Assembly: GCF_000255295.1 (NCBI RefSeq)
Contig: NC_017030.1
Coordinates: forward strand, 5,208,001 to 5,272,000
Source of the DNA: Corallococcus coralloides DSM 2259
GTDB lineage: Bacteria; Myxococcota; Myxococcia; Myxococcales; Myxococcaceae
Direction of reading: 5' to 3'
DNA length: 64,000 bases
The position numbers and the translations under genes were made by a program. Shown piece after piece: positions 1 to 7,437 of this stretch (the first letter of the stretch is position 1; the number at the start of each line of letters is the position of its first letter). Under the pieces are notes generated by a model. It was given only the letters and a program-made list of their open reading frames with translations. It ran no database searches and had not been told where the DNA came from.

Positions 1-1
1 C

Positions 2-514
2 TGCCACGGCGAGCCCATGGGCTGTCCCGGCTGCGGCGCGCGGCTGGCGATGGTCAATGCGCGCGTGTGCAACGTGGACCTGTGCACGCACTGCGGCGGC
101 ACCTGGCTGGACGCGGGCAAGTTCGAGGCCCTGGAGAACGCCGCCGTGACGCACTCCAAGGCGCAGCCCGCGACGGCCAAGGGCTGGGAGGTCGCCGCGG
201 CAACGGATGGAGGCGCGGACCCGTGGAAGGGTCCAGGCTCCACGGCCGCGCTGCCGCCGTCGGACTCGCCCACGGGCGGTCTGGGCGTGCGCTCCCCGCT
301 GGCCTGCGTCCATTGCGGCATCCAGGTCTCCGTGGTGCACGCGTACGCATTCAACGGAGACCTCTACTGCCGCGAGCACCGCCCGAAAGGCGCCGTGGCG
401 GGTGACAGCCTGCCCAGGAACCGCGACCCATCCAACATGCCGTCCATCGACGCGTCGGACGGCATCGACCTGGTGGAGATCGTGGTCTGGCTCTTCCGGC
501 TGTTGCGCCGCTGA
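2..514 (+). CDS. Zinc-ribbon (TFIIB-type) protein, probably 5'-truncated by the window edge
   Basis: An internal ATG at 17 begins a 165-residue protein, but the frame stays open to the first base and no ribosome binding site is visible. The true start may therefore lie outside the window. Counting from that ATG, cysteines 3, 6, 23 and 26 form two CxxC pairs followed by TWLDAGKFE. This is the signature of the zf-TFIIB zinc-ribbon family, whose members are small proteins of unknown, possibly regulatory, role. A second putative metal site (CVHCG...LYCREH) lies at about residues 97-122. The C-terminus is a short hydrophobic/basic helix (VVWLFRLLRR) that might touch the membrane. No specific function can be assigned. 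Confidence 0.75.
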   Translation, partial: CHGEPMGCPGCGARLAMVNARVCNVDLCTHCGGTWLDAGKFEALENAAVTHSKAQPATAKGWEVAAATDGGADPWKGPGSTAALPPSDSPTGGLGVRSPLACVHCGIQVSVVHAYAFNGDLYCREHRPKGAVAGDSLPRNRDPSNMPSIDASDGIDLVEIVVWLFRLLRR

Positions 515-519
515 CCGTT

Positions 520-548
520 CGTCCGCGGGAGCACCGACGGGGCGGACG
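520..548 (+). terminator. Stem-loop just after the zinc-ribbon gene
   Basis: CGTCCGC (520-526) pairs perfectly with GCGGACG (542-548) around a 15-base loop, starting 6 bases after the stop codon. There is no T-run, so this is only a terminator candidate. A second inverted repeat, GCCGGC-N6-GCCGGC, follows at 559-576, directly before the lipoprotein start. Confidence 0.35.
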
Positions 549-594
549 TCCGGGCATTGCCGGCCCCGGAGCCGGCGTCTACCCTGCCGCGCCA

Positions 595-1200
595 GTGATG
601 ACCCGCCTCGCCCCCCTGAGTCTCCTGCTTCTGGGCACCGCCTGTGCCACCACGTCCCGTGAACCGGCCTCGGTGGCGGAGGCGTACGCGAAGGCCCTGG
701 AAGAGAACCGGCTGTCGGACGCCTACCGCCTGACGACCGGCACCCCGGAGGGCGAGGGGGCCTTCCTGGACGAGTACTCCGACGAGGCCGCCCGGAAGGA
801 GCGCGCCACCGCCGTCCGGGCAGGCACGGGCGTGCTGGAGGCCCGGGCCCCGTCCGTCACGCTGGCCCGCCAGGGGGAGGACTGGCGCGTGGTGGAGTCC
901 CGCCCCGCGGACGTGCCCCGCGCGGCGCTGAAGAAGTTCCTGGACGAGGTGGAGTCCCGCGACTGGAAGGGCGCCTGGGGCCTGCTCGCCTCGCCGCTGA
1001 GGGCCCGCTACACGCCGGAGCGCCTGAAAGAGGACTTCGAGCGCGAGCCCCTGGCGAAGGAGCGCCTGCGCCGCGCCCGGCTGGCCCTCAACACCCACGT
1101 GCGCGTGGCGGCGGGCGAGGCCCTGTTCCCCCTGGGCGGCGAGCGCGCCGTGCGGCTGGTGCTGGAGGATGGCGAGTACCGGGTGGCGGCCATCGAATGA
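595..1200 (+). CDS. Predicted lipoprotein with two NTF2-like repeats
   Basis: The N-terminus is a short hydrophobic signal ending in a lipobox (LLLLGTAC, cysteine near residue 18), so it is probably lipidated and held in the cell envelope. The rest consists of two similar halves (about residues 22-100 and 105-200). Each starts with a helix of the A..Y.KALEENRLSDAY type and ends in a strand resembling DWRVVES or EYRVAAIE, as in NTF2-like/DUF4878-type folds. Adjacent GTG (595) and ATG (598) codons both fit as start. No catalytic residues are recognised. A strong stem-loop follows, so the gene appears to be its own transcription unit. Confidence 0.8.
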   Translation: MMTRLAPLSLLLLGTACATTSREPASVAEAYAKALEENRLSDAYRLTTGTPEGEGAFLDEYSDEAARKERATAVRAGTGVLEARAPSVTLARQGEDWRVVESRPADVPRAALKKFLDEVESRDWKGAWGLLASPLRARYTPERLKEDFEREPLAKERLRRARLALNTHVRVAAGEALFPLGGERAVRLVLEDGEYRVAAIE

Positions 1201-1219
1201 CGGCCAGAAGCCGGGCGCG

Positions 1220-1255
1220 CTCCGGGGCCGGTGGAAGGCCGGGCGGGCCCCGGAG
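1220..1255 (+). terminator. Stem-loop terminator after the lipoprotein gene
   Basis: CTCCGGGGCC (1220-1229) and GGCCCCGGAG (1246-1255) form a perfect 10-bp stem with a 16-base loop, 20 bases after the stop. It lacks a T-run, but it lies between the stop and the next promoter, as expected for a terminator. Confidence 0.55.
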
Positions 1256-1272
1256 ATGTGCGTTAAACGACG

Positions 1273-1300
1273 TTGACAGCCCCCGGAGTGCTGGCAATCT
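1273..1300 (+). promoter_or_regulatory. Sigma70-type promoter for the Mrp/ApbC gene
   Basis: A perfect -35 box TTGACA (1273-1278) is followed after 16 bases by CAATCT (1295-1300), which keeps the A at position 2 and T at position 6 of the -10 consensus. The predicted transcript start is near 1307, about 48 bases before the ATG. Confidence 0.55.
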
Positions 1301-1354
1301 CCGCCCCCCTTCGAGCGTGCAAACGCCCGTTTTCAAAAGGTTTCAGGTGTTCCG

Positions 1355-2437
1355 ATGAGCGTGTCCCAGGCCGATGTGATGACGGCCATGTCGAAGGTGA
1401 TCGATCCCGAGCTGCACGTCGACCTGGTGAAGGCCGGGATGGTGAAGGACGTGCGCGTCACCGGTGACACGGTGAAGCTTAAGATCGAGCTGACCACGCC
1501 CGCGTGTCCCATGAAGGGGAAGATCCAGGCCGACGCGGAGGCCGCGCTCAAGGCGGTGCCGGGTCTGAAGTCCTTCGACATCGAGTGGGGCGCCCAGGTG
1601 CGCGGCGTCGCCGGGGGCTCCGGCGGGGCACTGCTGCCGGGCGTGAAGAACATCCTGCTCGTGGGCGCCGGCAAGGGCGGCGTGGGCAAGAGCACGGTGG
1701 CGGTGAACCTGGCCACGTCGCTCGCGCAGCACGGCGCCAAGGTGGGCCTGCTGGACGCGGACTTCTACGGCCCCTCCGTGCCGCTGATGACGGGCACCGC
1801 GGACAAGCGCCCGGTGAGCCCCAACGGCAAGACGCTGGATCCGCTGGTCGCCCACGGCCTGAAGATCATGTCCATCGGCTTCCTGGTGGAAGCGGATCAG
1901 GCACTCATCTGGCGCGGCCCCATGCTCCACGGCGCCCTCATGCAGCTGGTGCGCGACGTGAACTGGGGAGAGCTGGACTACCTCATCCTGGACCTGCCCC
2001 CGGGCACGGGCGACGTGGCGCTGACGCTGTCCCAGTCCGTGCGGGCCGCGGGCGCGGTGCTGGTGACGACGCCGCAGGACGTGGCGCTGGCGGACGTGGT
2101 GCGCGCCAAGCAGATGTTCGACAAGGTGCACATCCCGGTGCTGGGCATCGTGGAGAACATGAGCCAGTTCGTCTGCCCGCACTGCAACAAGAGCACGCCC
2201 ATCTTCAACCACGGCGGCGGCCACAAGGCGGCGGAGATGTTCGGCATCCCATTCCTGGGGGAGATCCCGCTCGACCTCAAGGTGCGCGAGGCGGGAGACT
2301 CCGGCGTGCCGGTGGTGGTGGGGCACCAGGACAGCCCGGAGGCGAAGGCCTTCCAGGAGGTCGCCCGTGCCGTGGCGGGGCGCGTGTCCACGCAGTCCAT
2401 GAAGAGCGTGCCCCTTCCGGTGATGCAGGCCCGGTAG
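1355..2437 (+). CDS. mrp: Mrp/NBP35-family iron-sulfur carrier P-loop ATPase
   Basis: This 360-residue cytoplasmic ATPase of the Mrp/ApbC/NBP35 family binds and transfers [4Fe-4S] clusters to apo-proteins. It has the full bacterial layout. An N-terminal MIP18/DUF59 domain (residues 1-85) contains VIDPELHVDLV and TTPACPMKG. A deviant Walker A, GKGGVGKST, lies at about 106-114. The family motif LDLPPGTGDV and the cluster-binding C-x2-C (CPHC, residues 274-277) follow. It is preceded by its own promoter and followed after 27 bases by a small conserved gene, so it probably heads a short operon. Assignment to the family is very secure; the client proteins cannot be read from sequence. Confidence 0.95.
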   Translation: MSVSQADVMTAMSKVIDPELHVDLVKAGMVKDVRVTGDTVKLKIELTTPACPMKGKIQADAEAALKAVPGLKSFDIEWGAQVRGVAGGSGGALLPGVKNILLVGAGKGGVGKSTVAVNLATSLAQHGAKVGLLDADFYGPSVPLMTGTADKRPVSPNGKTLDPLVAHGLKIMSIGFLVEADQALIWRGPMLHGALMQLVRDVNWGELDYLILDLPPGTGDVALTLSQSVRAAGAVLVTTPQDVALADVVRAKQMFDKVHIPVLGIVENMSQFVCPHCNKSTPIFNHGGGHKAAEMFGIPFLGEIPLDLKVREAGDSGVPVVVGHQDSPEAKAFQEVARAVAGRVSTQSMKSVPLPVMQAR

Positions 2438-2464
2438 GACCCAACCGAAGCGCAAGGAGACCGC

Positions 2465-2971
2465 ATGGCCCCGGCCGGCAACGACGACCTCCCGCCTGAT
2501 CCGCTGTTCGACGATGACGACGCGCAGCAGCCCGGCCGGGAGAGCCGCGGCGGCTTCGTGCCGGACTTCGTGCGGCGCATGGCGGTGGCCGGCATGGGCG
2601 CGGTATTCATGGGCGAGGAGGGCATCCGTGCCCTCGCCGGCCAGCTCAAGCTCCCCAAGGAGGCGCTGGGCTTCATCCTCTCCCAGGCGGAGAAGACCAA
2701 GGACGACATCAGCCGCGTCGTCACGGAAGAACTGCGCCGCTTCATGCAGTCGGAGAAGCTGCGCGACGAGTTCCTCAAGCTGCTCTCCGGAATGACGGTG
2801 GAGGTCAAGGCGCAGATCCGCCTGGTGCCGTCGGAGAAGGCGGAAGAGGCGCCCGCGCCGGAGCATCCTCCCAAGGCCCACAAGAAGGCCGCGGAGGCGC
2901 CCACCGCGCGCGTGGTCATCACGGACGTGAACGCGCGCCGGCCGGCCTCCAAGCGCTCGAAGCGGGAGTAG
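2465..2971 (+). CDS. Conserved hypothetical helical protein
   Basis: 168 residues. The central part (about 35-125) is predicted helical: a glycine-rich stretch (AGMGAVFMGEEG), then long charged helices ending in EVKAQIRLVP. The N-terminus is acidic and disordered (residues 1-25). The tail is rich in Ala, Lys and Arg and ends in RSKRE. No signal peptide or catalytic motif is visible. A ribosome binding site (AAGGAG) precedes the ATG by a few bases, and the stop is 4 bases before the next gene, so the two are co-transcribed. The glycine-then-helix pattern loosely resembles phasin-like granule-associated proteins, but I would not assign that role. Confidence 0.7.
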   Translation: MAPAGNDDLPPDPLFDDDDAQQPGRESRGGFVPDFVRRMAVAGMGAVFMGEEGIRALAGQLKLPKEALGFILSQAEKTKDDISRVVTEELRRFMQSEKLRDEFLKLLSGMTVEVKAQIRLVPSEKAEEAPAPEHPPKAHKKAAEAPTARVVITDVNARRPASKRSKRE

Positions 2972-2975
2972 GGAC

Positions 2976-3422
2976 GTGGCGGAAGAAGCACCGGCACCTC
3001 CAGCCGCACCCCAGGCTCCTGAGCAGCCGCCACGCCGCACCTGGCGCACGCACCCGCTGCCCAAGCGGCTGGCGCTCATCGCCATCGTCGCGCTGGGGCT
3101 GTGGCTGTGGAAGGTGACGGACGTTCCGGAGCGCCAGCTCATCTACCGCCTGGAGGGCGACGACTGGGGCGACGTGCGCGCCATGGACCTCCAGGTGCTG
3201 GACTCCGAAGAGCACATCGTGAAGCGCGAGGAGCGCTTCTTCGCGGACGGCCCTCCCATGGAGGTGACCTTCAAGGTGGACCTGCCGGAGGGCACCTTCC
3301 GCACGCTCCTGTTCCTCCAGGTGGAGGGGCGCGAAAAACGGGACGTGGTGCGGGGCCGGCTGATGGTGGGCGAGGCCCAGGCCATCGTCGTCCCGTTGAG
3401 ACTGCCCGGCCCGAGTCGTTGA
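2976..3422 (+). CDS. Conserved hypothetical single-pass membrane protein
   Basis: 148 residues starting at GTG. A proline-rich cytoplasmic N-terminus (1-28) is followed by one transmembrane helix at about 30-46 (LALIAIVALGLWLW). The rest is a beta-rich domain, presumably periplasmic, with alternating strands (QLIYRLEGDDWGDVRAMDLQ, MEVTFKVDLPEG, RTLLFLQVEG). No family is recognised. It is packed 4 bases behind the helical protein upstream, suggesting a shared transcript. A new promoter begins right at its stop. Confidence 0.7.
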   Translation: MAEEAPAPPAAPQAPEQPPRRTWRTHPLPKRLALIAIVALGLWLWKVTDVPERQLIYRLEGDDWGDVRAMDLQVLDSEEHIVKREERFFADGPPMEVTFKVDLPEGTFRTLLFLQVEGREKRDVVRGRLMVGEAQAIVVPLRLPGPSR

Positions 3423-3428
3423 CCGGCG

Positions 3429-3457
3429 TTGACCCTCTGGGAGGCGTGCGTTATGGC
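3429..3457 (+). promoter_or_regulatory. Sigma70-type promoter for the acyl-CoA island
   Basis: TTGACC (3429-3434), a 17-base spacer and TATGGC (3452-3457) precede the hydroxybutyryl-CoA dehydrogenase ATG by about 25 bases. A second copy of GTTGACC lies 10 bases upstream (3418-3424), so the -35 element is tandemly repeated. Confidence 0.45.
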
Positions 3458-3481
3458 CGCCGGCACAGGAGAGAAGACGCC

Positions 3482-4330
3482 ATGGCAACGGAACACATCG
3501 TCGTCGTCGGTGCAGGGCAGATGGGCGCGGGCATCGCGCAGGTGGCGCTCCAGGCGGGCCTGCGCGTGTCGCTGGTGGACGTCAACAAGGACGGACTCGC
3601 CAAGGGCGCGGACCGCATCAAGGCGGGCCTGAAGAAGCTGGTGGAGAAGGGCAAGCTGGACGCGGCGAAGCAGCAGGCCGCCGAAGCGAACCTGGCCACC
3701 TTCACCAGCGCGCGCGAGGCGAAGGACGTGGACGTCGCCATCGAGGCCGTCACGGAGAACGAGGACCTCAAGCGCCGCATCTTCCTGGAGCTGGACGAAG
3801 TCGTCCGCCCGGGCGGCATCCTCGCCACCAACACCTCCTCCATCCCCATCACCCGCATCGCCGCGGCCACCAAGCGCCCCGAGGCCGTCATCGGGATGCA
3901 CTTCATGAACCCGGTGCCGGTGATGCAGCTGGTGGAGCTGATCCGCGGCGCGGCCACCAGCGAGGAGACGTACACCACCATCCGCACGATGGCCGAGCGC
4001 ATGGGCAAGACCACGGTGGTCTCCAAGGACTACCCGGGCTTCATCGTCAACCGCATCCTCATCCCCATGCTCAACGAGGCCTGCTTCGCGCTGATGGAGG
4101 GCCTGGGCACCGCGGAGGACATCGACACCGCGATGAAGCTGGGCACCAACCAGCCCATGGGCCCGCTCCAACTGGCGGACTTCATCGGCCTGGACACGGT
4201 GCTCTACATCGCCGAGGTCCTGCACAAGGGCCTGGGTGACTCCAAGTACCGCCCGTGCCCGCTGCTGCGTCAGTACGTGGACGCCGGCTGGTACGGCAAG
4301 AAGTCCGGCCGCGGCTTCTACAAGTACTAG
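3482..4330 (+). CDS. hbd: 3-hydroxybutyryl-CoA dehydrogenase
   Basis: 282 residues, the normal size of a stand-alone short-chain 3-hydroxyacyl-CoA dehydrogenase, which oxidises (S)-3-hydroxybutyryl-CoA to acetoacetyl-CoA with NAD(P)+. The Rossmann motif VVGAGQMGAGIAQ is at residues 8-20. The family signature GMHFMNPVPVMQLVE contains the catalytic His, and PGFIVNRILIPMLNEA marks the C-terminal dimer domain. The ATG after AGGAGAGAAG was chosen because the Rossmann strand begins right there; the longer open frame upstream has no family similarity. The enoyl-CoA hydratase follows after 24 bases, so the two steps are encoded in pathway order on one transcript. Confidence 0.93.
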   Translation: MATEHIVVVGAGQMGAGIAQVALQAGLRVSLVDVNKDGLAKGADRIKAGLKKLVEKGKLDAAKQQAAEANLATFTSAREAKDVDVAIEAVTENEDLKRRIFLELDEVVRPGGILATNTSSIPITRIAAATKRPEAVIGMHFMNPVPVMQLVELIRGAATSEETYTTIRTMAERMGKTTVVSKDYPGFIVNRILIPMLNEACFALMEGLGTAEDIDTAMKLGTNQPMGPLQLADFIGLDTVLYIAEVLHKGLGDSKYRPCPLLRQYVDAGWYGKKSGRGFYKY

Positions 4331-4354
4331 CCCCCTCCAGGAGCCCACACGCAC

Positions 4355-5131
4355 ATGGACTACCAGAACATCAAGTTCGAGAAGGACGGCGCGCTCGCCA
4401 TCCTCACCGTGGACCGGCCCAAGGCGCTCAACGCGCTCAACAGCGCCACGTTCCACGAGATGGAGCACGCGCTCAACTCGCTGAAGGAGGACACGCGCGC
4501 GCTCATCGTCACAGGCGGCGGCGACAAGGCCTTCGTCGCGGGCGCGGACATCGCGGAGATGGCCACCATCAGCGCCGCGCAGGCGCGCGAGTTCTCCGCC
4601 CTGGGCCACCGCGTCTTCGAGCACCTGGAGAACCTGCCCATCCCCACCATCGCGGCCGTGAACGGCTTCGCGCTGGGCGGCGGCCTGGAGCTGGCCCTGG
4701 GATGCGATCTCATCTACGCGTCGGAGAAGGCCAAGCTGGGCGTCCCGGAAGTCACCCTGGGCGTCATCCCCGGCTTCGGTGGCACGCAGCGCCTCACGCG
4801 CCTGCTGGGCCGCGCCCGCGCCAAGGAGCTGCTCTTCACCGCGGACCGCCTGGACGCCGCCAAGGCCAAGGAGATCGGCCTGGTGCTGGACGTGCTGCCC
4901 GCGGACAAGCTGATGGAGCACGTCAAGGCGGTGGCCGCGAAGATCCTCAAGAACGGCCCGCTCGCGGTGGCCCAGGCCAAGCGCGTGGTGGAGTACGGCG
5001 CGGACCAGGACCTGCGCGCCGCCAACGAGCTGGAGCGCCAGGGCTTCGCCGTCCTCTTCGGTTCGGAGGATCAGCGCGAGGGCATGGCCGCGTTCCTGGC
5101 CAAGCGTCCGGCCAACTTCCAGGGCAAGTGA
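4355..5131 (+). CDS. Enoyl-CoA hydratase (crotonase family)
   Basis: 258 residues, typical of a mono-functional crotonase that hydrates trans-2-enoyl-CoA, probably crotonyl-CoA in this context. The oxyanion-hole motif is AFVAGADI. The two catalytic glutamates lie in GGGLELALGCD and GVPEVTLGVIPG, followed by FGGTQRLTRL. All key residues are intact. It sits directly after the hydroxybutyryl-CoA dehydrogenase and 1 base before a small secreted-protein gene. Chain-length preference is inferred from the neighbours, not seen in the protein. Confidence 0.93.
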   Translation: MDYQNIKFEKDGALAILTVDRPKALNALNSATFHEMEHALNSLKEDTRALIVTGGGDKAFVAGADIAEMATISAAQAREFSALGHRVFEHLENLPIPTIAAVNGFALGGGLELALGCDLIYASEKAKLGVPEVTLGVIPGFGGTQRLTRLLGRARAKELLFTADRLDAAKAKEIGLVLDVLPADKLMEHVKAVAAKILKNGPLAVAQAKRVVEYGADQDLRAANELERQGFAVLFGSEDQREGMAAFLAKRPANFQGK

Positions 5132-5132
5132 C

Positions 5133-5756
5133 GTGAAGCACGCGGTCGCGGCCGGGAGCCTGCTGTGCTTCCTGGCCGCGCCGCTGGCCCGGGCGGAGGA
5201 GGTCTCCGAGCAGGAGCCCCGCGCCCCGGCCCTGGTGTCCTGGAAGCGCACGCTGTGTCTCTACACGCTGTGCTTCCTGGAGCCCGCCATCCCGGACCTG
5301 CGCCGCGAGTGGGGCGACGGCGCCCACTGGGTGCTGTCCTGGCCCATCCACCCGTGGGCCACGCCGCCGCTGGATGTTCCCGGAGTTCTGGGCCCCACGC
5401 TCATCCTGTCGCCCTTCGTGGAGCCCCAGCTGCGGCTGCGGCCGTCCACCTTCCGCCTGCTCGCCGGAGGGCGCGTGTACGCCTTCCCGGACGCGTACCG
5501 CTTCGGCGTGCTGGCCGAGGGGGCAGGCGTATGGGGCGGGGACGGGAAGGGCGGGGTGGCCGGGGTGGGGCTCACCTACGATTTGATTGAAAGACACCGG
5601 GACACCCAACCCTGGACGGTGTCGGTGGTGGTGCGCAGGACGTGGACGGACGCGGGGGCTCGCACGGACGTGTCCTTCGACGTGACGGTGCCGCTGGCGA
5701 TGTTCTTTGGGACCCGGATTCCCCCTCCCGGGGATGGAGGGGCGTCTTCGGAGTAG
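5133..5756 (+). CDS. Hypothetical exported protein
   Basis: 207 residues starting at GTG one base after the enoyl-CoA hydratase stop, hence translationally close to it. A clear Sec signal (MKHAVAAGSLLCFLAAPLARA) covers residues 1-21. The mature part is rich in aromatic and glycine residues, with repeated short beta strands (LRLRPSTFRLLAGGRVYAF, WTVSVVVRRTW, VSFDVTVPLAMFFG). This looks like a small outer-membrane barrel or periplasmic beta protein. No family is recognised and no link to acyl-CoA metabolism is evident except co-transcription. Confidence 0.7.
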   Translation: MKHAVAAGSLLCFLAAPLARAEEVSEQEPRAPALVSWKRTLCLYTLCFLEPAIPDLRREWGDGAHWVLSWPIHPWATPPLDVPGVLGPTLILSPFVEPQLRLRPSTFRLLAGGRVYAFPDAYRFGVLAEGAGVWGGDGKGGVAGVGLTYDLIERHRDTQPWTVSVVVRRTWTDAGARTDVSFDVTVPLAMFFGTRIPPPGDGGASSE

Positions 5757-5791
5757 CCCCGGGGCGGACCCCGTACTATGGGAGGTCCACC

Positions 5792-6934
5792 ATGAACTTC
5801 GAGCTGACCGACATCCAGCGCGAGATCCAGCGGCTGTGCCGCGAGTTCGCCGCCAAGGAGCTCATCCCCAACGCCCGCAAGTGGGACGAACAGCACGCGT
5901 GGCCTACGGACGCGGTGAAGAAGCTGGCGGAGCTGTCCCTCTTGGGCATCGCGGTGCCGGAGGAGTGGGGCGGCGCGGGCCTGGACAACGTCTGTTACGC
6001 CATCGCCATGGAGGAGATTTCGCGCGGCTGCGCCTCCACCGGCGTGATCATGAGCGTGAACAACTCGCTCTACTGCGACCCGGTGTCCAAGTTCGGCACC
6101 CCCGAGCAGAAGGAGCAGTTCCTCAAGCCCTTCGCCAGCGGCCAGAAGATCGGCTGCTTCGGCCTGACGGAGCCGGAGGCCGGCAGCGACGCCGCCGCCC
6201 AGAAGACCATCGCCGTGAAGCGCGGCAATGAGTACATCATCAACGGCTCCAAGAACTGGATCACCAACGGCCCCAAGGCCGACGCCATCGTCCTCATCAC
6301 GATGACGAACAAGGAAGCGGGCAACAAGGGCATCACCGCGTTCCTCGTGCCCACCGACACGCCGGGATTCACCCGCGCGGAGCCGGACAAGAAGATGGGC
6401 ATCAGCGCCGCCTGGTCCTGCTCCATGTTCTTCGAGGACATGCGCGTCCCGGAGAAGTACCGCCTGGGCAAGGAGGGCGAGGGCTTCAAGGTCGCCATGT
6501 CCACCCTGGACGGCGGCCGCATCGGCATCGCGTCCCAGGCGCTGGGCATCGCGCGCGCGGCCTTCGAGGAGGCCGTTCGCTACTCGGGTGAGCGCAAGAC
6601 GTTCGGCAAGCCCATCCGCGACCACCAGGCCATCCAGTTCATGATCGCGGACATGGCCATGGAGATCGACGCGGCCCGCCTGCTCGTGTGGCGCGCGGCG
6701 CTGATGAAGGACAAGGGCGTGCGCCACAGCCCGGAGAGCGCCATGGCCAAGCTCTACGCCAGCGAGATGGCCAGCCGCGTGGCCAACAAGGCCCTGCAGA
6801 TCCACGGCGGCATGGGCTACAGCAAGGAGATGGACGCCGAGCGCCACGTGCGCGACGCGCGCATCACTGAAATCTACGAGGGGACGAGCGAGATCCAGCG
6901 CATCGTCATCTCCGCCAACCTGCTGAAGGAGTAG
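5792..6934 (+). CDS. Short-chain acyl-CoA dehydrogenase
   Basis: 380 residues. This FAD flavoprotein introduces the 2,3-double bond into acyl-CoA and passes electrons to ETF. The three domains of the family are present. The N-terminal helices begin FELTDIQREIQRLCREF. The beta domain has the substrate/FAD motif CFGLTEPEAGSDAAA, and the C-terminal helices contain the flavin motif IHGGMGYSKEMDAER. The catalytic Glu lies in IYEGTSEIQ near the end, the position typical of short/medium-chain enzymes. A ribosome binding site GGGAGG lies 6 bases before the ATG. The longer in-frame extension upstream is not family-like. It is probably the butyryl-CoA step of the local pathway. Confidence 0.92.
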   Translation: MNFELTDIQREIQRLCREFAAKELIPNARKWDEQHAWPTDAVKKLAELSLLGIAVPEEWGGAGLDNVCYAIAMEEISRGCASTGVIMSVNNSLYCDPVSKFGTPEQKEQFLKPFASGQKIGCFGLTEPEAGSDAAAQKTIAVKRGNEYIINGSKNWITNGPKADAIVLITMTNKEAGNKGITAFLVPTDTPGFTRAEPDKKMGISAAWSCSMFFEDMRVPEKYRLGKEGEGFKVAMSTLDGGRIGIASQALGIARAAFEEAVRYSGERKTFGKPIRDHQAIQFMIADMAMEIDAARLLVWRAALMKDKGVRHSPESAMAKLYASEMASRVANKALQIHGGMGYSKEMDAERHVRDARITEIYEGTSEIQRIVISANLLKE

Positions 6935-6944
6935 TCACCCGGCC

Positions 6945-7421
6945 ATGAAACGCGCGCTCCTCCCCGTGCTGTTCCTGTCCCTGGGCCTGGCGTCTCCGCT
7001 GGCGCTCGCCCAGGGCACGTCGAAGAAGAAGGCCGCGGCCACGTCCGCCCCCAAGGCTCCGGAGTCGGCCACGACGCCGGCCCCCAAGAAGGACGACGGG
7101 CTGGACGTCAGCAGGCTGCCCTTCACCCCGGACTCCATCCGCCAGGTGATCGCCCACCACATGCCTCGGATCCAGGAGTGCTACGAGGACCACATGGTGG
7201 AGAAGGACAAGAAGGTGGAGGGCCTGCTGCGCACCACCTTCACCATCACCGCCGAAGGCACCGTGCGCAGCGCGAAGATCGACAGGCACGGCAGCACGCT
7301 GAAGGACGCGGGCCTCAACGACTGCGTGGTGGCGGTGCTGTCGTCCATGGACTTCCCCAAGCCCCCGGACGGCCGCGACCACCCCATCGAGTACCCGTTC
7401 AACCTCAAGGCCATCGAGTAG
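6945..7421 (+). CDS. Exported AgmX/PglI C-terminal-domain protein
   Basis: 158 residues with a signal peptide (residues 1-21, ending LALA) and a Lys/Ala/Pro-rich linker (about 22-60). The folded C-terminal domain (about 65-158) has the AgmX/PglI pattern: IRQVIAHHMPRIQECYED, then TTFTITAEGTVRSAKI, LNDCVVAVLSSMDFPKP and a final YPFNL strand. Two conserved cysteines (ECYE, NDCV) could form a disulfide. The domain resembles TonB C-termini and, in myxobacteria, occurs in envelope proteins connected with motility and cell-surface machines. It is odd here, wedged 10 and 16 bases between two acyl-CoA dehydrogenase genes. Confidence 0.8.
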   Translation: MKRALLPVLFLSLGLASPLALAQGTSKKKAAATSAPKAPESATTPAPKKDDGLDVSRLPFTPDSIRQVIAHHMPRIQECYEDHMVEKDKKVEGLLRTTFTITAEGTVRSAKIDRHGSTLKDAGLNDCVVAVLSSMDFPKPPDGRDHPIEYPFNLKAIE

Positions 7422-7437
7422 CAGGACACCCGCGCCC

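Noticed and set aside
5757-5791. TACTAT at 5774-5779 as a promoter -10 for the first acyl-CoA dehydrogenase
   Set aside because: No -35 box at a proper distance, and transcription would start almost at the ribosome binding site; read-through from upstream is simpler.
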